Source: BOKV01 sp041739465 (lineage in GTDB: Bacteria > Pseudomonadota > Alphaproteobacteria > Rhizobiales > Rhizobiaceae). Taken from it: a stretch of 35,791 bases of DNA. The notes below the pieces were generated by a model. It did not search any database. It had not been told where the DNA came from and saw only the letters and a program-made list of their open reading frames with translations. This document shows, in pieces, positions 29,694 through 35,791 of this stretch (positions are counted from its first letter, which is position 1; the number at the start of each line of letters is the position of its first letter). The stretch spans positions 1-35,791 of the forward strand of contig JBGSNX010000033.1 in the NCBI GenBank assembly GCA_041739465.1, read 5' to 3'. The translations under genes and the position numbers were made by a program.

Positions 29694-31739
29694 ATGATCA
29701 AGCTTTCGAGTGTTCGCGTTGAGGGGTTTCGCCTACTCGAAAGCGTCGAGATTTCCATCGAGACAGATGCAACCGTAATTGTAGGTCGGAACAACAGCGG
29801 TAAGACCTCTCTCGCTGAGGTCTTCGACAAATTTCTCGGCGAGCATCAAGGCTCATTTCGGCTCGAAGATTTCTCAGCATCAATCCGTTCAAAGTTCGTA
29901 GCTGCCAAGGCGATGCGGGAGGCTGGCGCTCACCCACCCGTTGCCATTTTGAACGCGCTCCCGGTTATTTCTCTGAACCTCAGCTTTACATACGACGTGG
30001 ATGAAGCCGATTTGGGTCCGTTGTCGCCATTCATTATCGACCTTGAGCCTGACTGCACAATTGCACTTGCGCGAATCGAGTATTCGCCAACACTCGCTAC
30101 CCTAGCCGTGCTACTTGACATCCCGCCTGCTGAGACGAGCGGCGACTCGAATGAACTCCTTTTTCGACATCTTCGAGAGGCGATTCCTAAGGCATACACG
30201 ATTAAGACCTTCGCCATCGACCCGACTGACGCCACTAACCGGCGCGAATTTGAGAAAGCAGGGCCTCTCCCCGCGCTACTTCATACGGGATTTGTCAGGG
30301 CGCAGCGCTTGCTCGACGTCGGCAAGCGCGGCGACACTGATGTTATAGGCAAGCTGCTAAACAAGTTGTTCAGGACTGCAAATTTGCTTAGCGCTTCGCC
30401 TGACGATCAGGAAATTGCCACGCAGCTTAAGGAATCCGTCGCCCAAATTGAAAATACGATGCAGGGTGATTTTGATACACAGCTTAAGGGGCTGTTGCCC
30501 GCGCTCAATACCTTTGGGTTTCCAAGCCTAAATGATACCGAGTTAAGACCTCAAACAAGTATCGACGTCGAGAGCCTTCTTAACGATAACACCCGGATAT
30601 TGTATACTGGCGTGGACGGAGTGCACCTGCCTGAGGGGTATAATGGTCTAGGAACGCGCAACCTAATCTACATACTGCTTCAACTCGAAGCTCTACACAA
30701 AACGTATCGCAGCACACCGACACGACCCAGTACTCATCTTGTATTTATCGAGGAGCCCGAGGCGCATTTGCACCCGCAGATGCAAGAAGTATTCATTGGA
30801 CAACTGAACGAAGCGATAGCGACGCTCTCCGAAAAGTATCCAGAGGAACCACGCTGGCAGGTTCAATTCATTGTCTCATCGCACTCCTCGCATCTCGCGA
30901 ACGCGGCCCCATTTGACGCGATTCGCTATTTCCTAAATGAGCCAACCGTTCAGTCCGGCATACGGCGAACAAAAGTGAAGGATTTCCGAAAAGGGACAGA
31001 CGGCATTTCTTCCGACGACCGCAAGTTTCTTCAGCAGTATATGACATTGACAAAGTGCGACCTGTATTTTGCTGACAAGGCAATTCTGGTCGAGGGCGCC
31101 ACGGAACGTATTCTCATGCCGCGCATCATCAAAACTGTGGACGCGGACCTTCCGCCTGCGGTGAGGCTTGCCCGCCAGTATATTACAACGATGGAGGTAG
31201 GCGGAGCATATGCCCAGATTTTCTTTCCTTTGCTTGAGTATCTGGAGATGAAGACGCTTGTCATCACTGACATTGACTCTGTGAGGCTTAGCGAAGGAAA
31301 GCGTAGAAAATGCCCCTGTTCACAAGGGCAGTTCACATCGAATAGTGCCTTGAAATCTTGGTTCAATGATAATGATATTACGGTTACCGCGCTGATTGCT
31401 AAGACCATCGAGGAGAAGACAAGACGATTCTATCGGATCGCATACCAGATACCTGAAGACGGGTCAGCACAGTGCGCACGCAGCTACGAGGACGCTTTGA
31501 TCCTTGCCAACCTCAATCATTTTGGAATTGCTGACGACGATGACGCTGCCGCGAACGCGTGGGAAGCCGCACAGGAATTCGGGAAGTCGGAGGAAGCGAT
31601 CAAGTTTGCCCTTATGAATGACACATGGAGCGTGCCGAAATATATTCGCGAGGGGTTAGTCTGGCTGTCCGAACCTCCACTTCCACCTGATGCACCACCG
31701 CTAATTATTCCGCATGCGCCACCAACGGAGGTCGCATGA
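29694..31739 (+). CDS. gajA: Gabija defence endonuclease GajA (OLD-family ABC ATPase-TOPRIM)
   Basis: The 681-residue protein has an N-terminal ABC-type ATPase: Walker A GRNNSGKT (31-38), a signature-like GYNGLGTRNLIYI (about 315-327), Walker B HLVFIEEPEAHLHP (348-361) and the H-loop SSHSSH. A TOPRIM nuclease domain follows, with LVEGATERILMPRI (Glu467) and ITDIDS (Asp526, Asp528). In Gabija, GajA is a nucleotide-sensing DNA nickase that is de-repressed when phage consumes NTPs. A GGAGGGG site precedes the ATG. The stop overlaps the gajB start (ATGA). It is longer than the ~580-residue reference protein. The paired helicase makes Gabija far more likely than a lone OLD protein. Confidence 0.9.
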   Translation: MIKLSSVRVEGFRLLESVEISIETDATVIVGRNNSGKTSLAEVFDKFLGEHQGSFRLEDFSASIRSKFVAAKAMREAGAHPPVAILNALPVISLNLSFTYDVDEADLGPLSPFIIDLEPDCTIALARIEYSPTLATLAVLLDIPPAETSGDSNELLFRHLREAIPKAYTIKTFAIDPTDATNRREFEKAGPLPALLHTGFVRAQRLLDVGKRGDTDVIGKLLNKLFRTANLLSASPDDQEIATQLKESVAQIENTMQGDFDTQLKGLLPALNTFGFPSLNDTELRPQTSIDVESLLNDNTRILYTGVDGVHLPEGYNGLGTRNLIYILLQLEALHKTYRSTPTRPSTHLVFIEEPEAHLHPQMQEVFIGQLNEAIATLSEKYPEEPRWQVQFIVSSHSSHLANAAPFDAIRYFLNEPTVQSGIRRTKVKDFRKGTDGISSDDRKFLQQYMTLTKCDLYFADKAILVEGATERILMPRIIKTVDADLPPAVRLARQYITTMEVGGAYAQIFFPLLEYLEMKTLVITDIDSVRLSEGKRRKCPCSQGQFTSNSALKSWFNDNDITVTALIAKTIEEKTRRFYRIAYQIPEDGSAQCARSYEDALILANLNHFGIADDDDAAANAWEAAQEFGKSEEAIKFALMNDTWSVPKYIREGLVWLSEPPLPPDAPPLIIPHAPPTEVA

Positions 31740-33472
31740 CCAGCGAACTCTCGCCCGCAGTACTTGCTGCGCAGCTTGCCCAGGCTCGTGTTGAGGAATG
31801 TCTGGCGGCAGGCACAAGCTTCCGCTTGGAAGCTGGCGCGGGCGCGGGAAAGACTTACTCGTTGGTCGCCGCTCTTAAAAAGATTATTGCTGAAAATGGG
31901 CACGCGCTAATGCGTGCGGGTCAACAGGTTGCGTGCATCACCTACACAGAGGTCGCACGGCAAGAAATCGCCAATGAAATTGAGGAGCACCCAGCGATCC
32001 TCGTCAACACGATTCACGGCTTTGGGTGGGCATTCATCTCTCGATTCCAGAAGCAACTTAGAGGACTTATCGCTGCACAGAATACGCGACAAGATGCAAT
32101 AGAAGCGGCGGGCGGCGTCCATGACCAGACTGTTGAATATAGCTTCGGCTTCTTCGGAATTGATGAGAAACGCATCACTCTTAGTCACGACGATGTGCCA
32201 CGATTTCTTGCCGAATTGATCACTAATACAAAATTTCAAAGAATCTTTAAGAGCCTTTATCCAATACTTTTTATTGATGAGTATCAGGACACTGACCCGC
32301 TCGTCATGACAGCGTTGACTGAAAACTTTTTCACGCCGGGTTTCGGTCCCATCACCGGATTATTCGGTGATCACTGGCAGACAATATATCGCAAGGATTA
32401 CACACTTCTCGAAATTCCAAATGTCGTAGGTATCGATAAAGGATCGAACTTCCGTTCGGTCCCTGCAATCGTTGATGTACTGAATCGTCTGCGACCTGAA
32501 CTGGTGCAGAGTGTGGACGATCCAGATGCGGAAGGTGAGGCCCGATTTTTCCACTGCAACCTGTTCGAGGGCGAGCGCTTGAATTCTGCGCACGCTAGGG
32601 AGGAACTGCCTCCCGCTCAGCTAACTCAGGCTATCGAACGTGTAACGCAGACTCTCGCGGATGATGGTTGGGACTTCGCTCCTGAAAAGACAAAAATCCT
32701 CATGCTGACGCACAACGCAATCGCTGCGAGGCGCGGCTACCCAAATTTAGCTAAGATTTTCGATCGCAATGAGGCTTTCGCCAAAAAGGAAGACGCCGCT
32801 ATTGCGTTTTTGGCCGACACTGTGGAGCCAGTATGCGCAGCTTACGTTTCTGGCAATTTCGGTGAAATGTTCCGGCTTATGGGGCGCGTGCCAACGATAC
32901 TACGGTCTGCTGACAAGGAGCAGTGGCGTGAAGACATGGATAGGCTTCTAGCCCTTCGTGAGAACGGAACTATTGGAGATGTAATTGACCACTTGAATGC
33001 TAAGCGCCGCCCGCGGCTTAGCGACCGTGTCGCTGCTCGCGAGGACGAGATAAACAGGCTTGGTCCCGCGCTTACCGACGACGAGCCTAATTCGCTGAAG
33101 CGGCATCGCGAACTTCGGGAAGTACCGTATGCTGAGCTAATTGCGGTTACGGAGTTCATCAATGGTTTTACACCCTTTGCTACGCAACACAGTGTGAAGG
33201 GAGCCGAGTTTGAAAACGTCTTAGTCATTCTAAGCGGCGGTTGGAACCAGTATAACTGGCCGAAATTCTTAGAATACTTCAGAACTGGGAATATACCCGC
33301 TAAGGATCAGGCAGGCTTCTATCGTGCTCGGAACTTGTTTTATGTCGCACTTTCAAGGCCCAAAAAGCGACTGGCCGTTCTGGCTACACAAGCACTTGGT
33401 CAGAATGCTCTAGCCACCGCTGTACATTTGTTCGGGACGGAGAATGTGCTCGGAATTCCCGTGAATCAATGA
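31736..33472 (+). CDS. gajB: Gabija defence helicase GajB (UvrD-like)
   Basis: The 578-residue product is a superfamily 1A helicase: Walker A AGAGAGKT (33-40), motif Ia in ACITYTEVARQEI, motif II DEYQDTD (181-187), motif III GDHWQTIY (211-218), motif V around THSVKGAEFENVLVI, and motif VI NLFYVALSRPKKRLAV near the C terminus. In Gabija, GajB binds and translocates on DNA ends made by GajA, and the two form a large complex. Its start overlaps the gajA stop, giving tight stoichiometric coupling. The sequence is visibly more AT-rich than the backbone of the element, which fits acquisition as cargo. Confidence 0.9.
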   Translation: MTSELSPAVLAAQLAQARVEECLAAGTSFRLEAGAGAGKTYSLVAALKKIIAENGHALMRAGQQVACITYTEVARQEIANEIEEHPAILVNTIHGFGWAFISRFQKQLRGLIAAQNTRQDAIEAAGGVHDQTVEYSFGFFGIDEKRITLSHDDVPRFLAELITNTKFQRIFKSLYPILFIDEYQDTDPLVMTALTENFFTPGFGPITGLFGDHWQTIYRKDYTLLEIPNVVGIDKGSNFRSVPAIVDVLNRLRPELVQSVDDPDAEGEARFFHCNLFEGERLNSAHAREELPPAQLTQAIERVTQTLADDGWDFAPEKTKILMLTHNAIAARRGYPNLAKIFDRNEAFAKKEDAAIAFLADTVEPVCAAYVSGNFGEMFRLMGRVPTILRSADKEQWREDMDRLLALRENGTIGDVIDHLNAKRRPRLSDRVAAREDEINRLGPALTDDEPNSLKRHRELREVPYAELIAVTEFINGFTPFATQHSVKGAEFENVLVILSGGWNQYNWPKFLEYFRTGNIPAKDQAGFYRARNLFYVALSRPKKRLAVLATQALGQNALATAVHLFGTENVLGIPVNQ

Positions 33473-33487
33473 TCGCCTTGCCCTTTG

Positions 33488-33502
33488 TGGCCATTTTGGC
33501 CA
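33488..33502. promoter_or_regulatory. Possible operator before the Phd-type gene
   Basis: TGGCC (33488-33492) and GGCCA (33498-33502) form a 5-bp inverted repeat around ATTTT, 34 bases before the antitoxin ATG in the 63-base gap after gajB. Phd/YefM proteins usually bind short palindromes in their own promoter. The match is short and could be chance. Confidence 0.25.
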
Positions 33503-33535
33503 ATATGGTCGCAGACTCAGATTCGCGGGGACATC

Positions 33536-33739
33536 ATGCAAACGCAATCAGCTAGAGACGCCAAATACAACTTCGGGCGGCTAATCGACATCGCGAGAGC
33601 TGAACCCGTTGTGATCGAAAAGCACGGGCGTGCGGTTGTCGTTGTGTTGTCGGTAGAAGAATACGAAAGGCTCAAAGAGCTGGATTCGCTGGAAATAAGT
33701 AAGTCGGCTAAGTCAAGGACTAGTAAGGCAAAGAAATGA
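33536..33739 (+). CDS. Phd/YefM-family antitoxin-like protein
   Basis: The 67-residue product has the Phd/YefM fold: SARDAKYNFGRLIDIARAEPVVIEKHGRAVVVVLSVEEYERLKEL, that is, the N-terminal DNA-binding part and the VVxxxEYERL helix, then a basic Ser/Lys-rich tail. Family members repress their own operon and neutralise a toxin such as Doc, YoeB or VapC-like partners. No toxin gene is adjacent. Instead its stop overlaps the start of mod (ATGA), so it is co-translated with a type III methyltransferase. It may have been recruited to regulate the restriction-modification operon. The start MQTQSARDAKY is favoured because the family begins here; an in-frame ATG 17 codons upstream reads non-family sequence. 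Confidence 0.88.
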   Translation: MQTQSARDAKYNFGRLIDIARAEPVVIEKHGRAVVVVLSVEEYERLKELDSLEISKSAKSRTSKAKK

Positions 33740-35508
33740 CGGAAATCACATTCAAGGGCAAAGAGTTCGTCTATAATCATCATCTGGCAGTGCCCTTCCG
33801 TCCGCTCGTGCCCGATGAAAACAAGGGCATCGGCCCCATCGCACTCGACGGCAATCTCGTCATTCACGGCGACAACCTGCACGCGCTGAAGGCGCTCCTG
33901 CCGCTCTACGCGGGCAAGGTGGACTGCGTGTATATCGATCCGCCCTATAATACGGGCAACAAGGAGTGGGCATATCGCGATGACGTGAATGCTCCGATGG
34001 TCCAGGAGTGGTTTAACGACAACCCCATTTCAATTGATGATGGCCTCCGCCACGACAAATCGTGTGCGATGATGTGGCCAAGGCTTCGGCTGCTGAGTGA
34101 ACTCCTTTCACCAGAAGGACTGGTTTTCATCTCTATAAATTCGGTGGAAATGTCCCGCCTCAAATGCATGTGCGATGAGGTGTTTGGTGAAGATCGGTAT
34201 ATTGGAGAGTTCATTTGGAAATCAAGAAATAACAAAGATAACCGAAACGAGGATGGTCTATCCAATGATCACGAATACATTCTGATCTACGGGAGCGCAC
34301 TTGATGGGGAGCTACGTTCGGCCGCAGACTACACCAATCCCGATGGCGACAATCGTGGCCCATGGGCAAGCGCCAACATGGTGGGACTGGCAACTAAAGA
34401 AAAGCGTCCTAATTTGCACTACGACTTAATCGACCCGGAAACCGGAAAGAATTATGGATGCCCAAAGAAGGGCTGGAGATTTGAGCCGGGAACGATGGCT
34501 CGTCTCATTGAAGATCGCCGAATTATTTGGCCGGATAAAGATGGCGGGCGTCCCAGAAGGAAAGCCTTCTTATCGGAGCTCGATGCTCGCACGAACGTTT
34601 CATCGGTGATTAATGGTGGGTTCTACACAAATAACGGCACCAAAACATTCGGCAACGTAATGCCGGAGGCCGAGTTTCCTTTCCCAAAGCCCCCTGAATT
34701 AATTCAGTTTATCCTCTCTATTTTTGAGAGAAAAGACATCTTTATCCTAGACTCCTTTGCCGGATCAGGGTCCACGGCTCATGGCGTCCTCGCTGCGAAT
34801 AAGCTGGATGGAGGAAGCCGGAAATTCATTCTTTGCGAAATGGAGGATTACGCAGATACGCTAACGGCTGAGCGAGTACGTCGCGTGATTGTCGGGTACA
34901 AATACCGAGGAAAGCAGGTAACTGAGTTGCTTCGGCAGAAAATTACTTGGAGTCGACTGCAGAAAGCGGACAAGCTTCTAGAATCCGTCGAGGCAATTGA
35001 GAACCTGCATGGCCATGAATACGACCGCATCAAAAAGGAAGTGAAGGACGGCGAGTTGATCGTCACCGGCGAAAAGTCAGTGACGCAGCGCGCCGAAGGC
35101 CTCGGCGGCTCCTTCACCTATTGCGCGCTCGGCGATCCCGTCGAGCTGGACAAGGTGCTCAGCGGCGAAGCCCTGCCGCCCTATGCCGGTCTCGGCGCGG
35201 CCCTATTCCACATGGCGACCAACCATGCGCTCGATCCGGCCACCGTGCGCGAGGATGATTTCTATCTCGGCGCGACGGAAGGCCAGCACGTCTGGCTGAT
35301 TTACAAGCCCGATCTCGAGTGGCTGAAGTCGCCGGAGGCGGCGCTGACGCTGGCGCGTGCCAAGGCGTTCGCCACGTCTGATCCGGGCAAGCGGCACCTC
35401 GTCTTCGCTCCGGCGCGCTTTGTGAGCCAGAAGATGCTGGCGGAACACAACGTCCCTGTGGAGTTCGTGCCGCTGCCCTTCGCGCTCTACCGGATAGATC
35501 GGAGCTGA
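33736..35508 (+). CDS. Type III restriction-modification methyltransferase (Mod), beta class
   Basis: The 590-residue protein is a DNA amino-methyltransferase with the catalytic DPPY (residues 68-71, in YIDPPYNTGN) before the SAM-binding FAGSGST (341-347), the order of the beta class to which type III Mod subunits belong. The long central part (about residues 80-330) would hold the target recognition domain. It modifies adenine in a short asymmetric site and supplies specificity to Res. The next gene, starting four bases after its stop, encodes Res. The middle of the gene is visibly more AT-rich than its two ends, which suggests exchange of the recognition region. It is coupled to the upstream Phd-like gene. 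Confidence 0.92.
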   Translation: MTEITFKGKEFVYNHHLAVPFRPLVPDENKGIGPIALDGNLVIHGDNLHALKALLPLYAGKVDCVYIDPPYNTGNKEWAYRDDVNAPMVQEWFNDNPISIDDGLRHDKSCAMMWPRLRLLSELLSPEGLVFISINSVEMSRLKCMCDEVFGEDRYIGEFIWKSRNNKDNRNEDGLSNDHEYILIYGSALDGELRSAADYTNPDGDNRGPWASANMVGLATKEKRPNLHYDLIDPETGKNYGCPKKGWRFEPGTMARLIEDRRIIWPDKDGGRPRRKAFLSELDARTNVSSVINGGFYTNNGTKTFGNVMPEAEFPFPKPPELIQFILSIFERKDIFILDSFAGSGSTAHGVLAANKLDGGSRKFILCEMEDYADTLTAERVRRVIVGYKYRGKQVTELLRQKITWSRLQKADKLLESVEAIENLHGHEYDRIKKEVKDGELIVTGEKSVTQRAEGLGGSFTYCALGDPVELDKVLSGEALPPYAGLGAALFHMATNHALDPATVREDDFYLGATEGQHVWLIYKPDLEWLKSPEAALTLARAKAFATSDPGKRHLVFAPARFVSQKMLAEHNVPVEFVPLPFALYRIDRS

Positions 35509-35512
35509 CGCC

Positions 35513-35791
35513 GTGTTTCGCCAGCTCGATTATCAGGACCGCGTGCTCTCGACACTCGACACCTATCTGGACCTCTTGAAGGAAAAGAAGGCGCGCGCCG
35601 ACAAGGTGGCGGCGCTCGCCGCGCAAGACCCGGACCTTGGCCTTGCTATTCCGGATTTCGCGAAGGAGGCTTGGGAAGGGATGAAGGCGGCAGGCAAGCT
35701 GCCCGCTTCCCGCGCAGCTATTCCGTTCTCGCGGCGCATGGACGGCTGCGAGCGGCCCGTGCCCAATGCGGTGCTGAAGGTGCCGACCGGC
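35513..35791 (+). CDS. Type III restriction endonuclease subunit Res (partial)
   Basis: A GTG-started frame begins four bases after the mod stop and is open to the right edge (93 codons). It starts FRQLDYQDRVLSTLDTYLDLL, the typical Res N terminus, and ends VPNAVLKVPTG, which is the beginning of the helicase Walker A motif (usually followed by GGKT). Res is the DEAD-type ATPase and nuclease that, with Mod, cleaves DNA after interaction of two inversely oriented unmethylated sites. The rest of the gene is outside the window, so its integrity cannot be judged. Confidence 0.88.
   Translation, partial: MFRQLDYQDRVLSTLDTYLDLLKEKKARADKVAALAAQDPDLGLAIPDFAKEAWEGMKAAGKLPASRAAIPFSRRMDGCERPVPNAVLKVPTG

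Larger units (their letters stand above)
20958..35791. mobile_element. tRNA-Arg-integrated element carrying TraG-like module and defence cargo
   Basis: From the tRNA-Arg to the right edge there is no housekeeping gene. In order there are a large serine recombinase and its partner gene, a TraG/VirD4-like operon, a ribbon-helix-helix protein, a 614-base repeat-rich spacer, Gabija, a Phd antitoxin and type III restriction-modification. The left boundary is inferred from the recombinase abutting the tRNA. The right attachment site is outside the window, and I saw no second copy of the tRNA 3' end inside it. It is probably an integrative mobilisable or related genomic island; no replication or conjugation channel genes are visible. 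Confidence 0.8.

Overview
The window is a chromosomal segment of an alphaproteobacterium, most likely of the order Hyphomicrobiales (Rhizobiales). The evidence is the linked set rpmH-rnpA-yidC ... engB ... argB ... pyrimidine-nucleotidase-like HAD ... dapD, a GTTC-N7-GTTC type SOS box, a TTGACA-N17-CTATAT promoter before rpmH, and moderately high GC. The genus cannot be fixed from sequence alone.

Positions 1-20,950 are ordinary chromosome. From the left: a partial membrane protein and dapD (lysine/peptidoglycan precursor), a divergent LOG-family protein, a 79-aa orphan, a DUF817 membrane protein, a HAD nucleotidase, an EamA exporter, a 14-TM DHA2-type MFS exporter, argB, an ECF sigma/anti-sigma/fasciclin unit, engB, a phnD-phnC-phnE uptake operon behind a four-repeat PHO box, a methyltransferase, then yidC, rnpA and rpmH. 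Divergent from rpmH are a TVP38 membrane protein, a MerA-like flavin disulfide reductase and a histidine kinase. The widely conserved rpmH-rnpA-yidC-engB-argB block has been split by the phn/methyltransferase and sigma/fasciclin insertions.

At 20,958 a tRNA-Arg(ACG) gene marks the left end of an integrated element that runs to the right edge (its far end is outside the window). A large serine recombinase reads leftward across the tRNA on the antisense strand, so its last ~39 residues come from host DNA. It is translationally coupled to a 116-aa protein, and this pair sits behind an alphaproteobacterial SOS box. Next comes a tightly overlapping leftward operon: a coiled-coil membrane protein, a membrane-anchored vWA-like protein, a membrane protein with a degenerate J-domain (HPG instead of HPD), a soluble VirD4/TraG-like ATPase lacking the usual N-terminal membrane anchor, and a 122-aa charged protein. 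No relaxase and no T4SS channel genes are visible. The operon has a good promoter overlapped by 21-bp-phased repeats, next to a gene for a protein with a C-terminal ribbon-helix-helix. This module is the best candidate here for an undescribed system.

Right of a 614-bp repeat-rich non-coding stretch lies rightward defence cargo: a Gabija system (gajA-gajB, ATGA-coupled), then a Phd/YefM-type antitoxin gene coupled by ATGA to a type III methyltransferase (mod), followed by the start of res, which runs off the window. The cargo, and the middle of mod in particular, is visibly more AT-rich than the recombinase/TraG backbone, so the island is a mosaic. In the working model, the recombinase module carries the island, DNA damage may induce its movement, and the cargo protects the host from phage.
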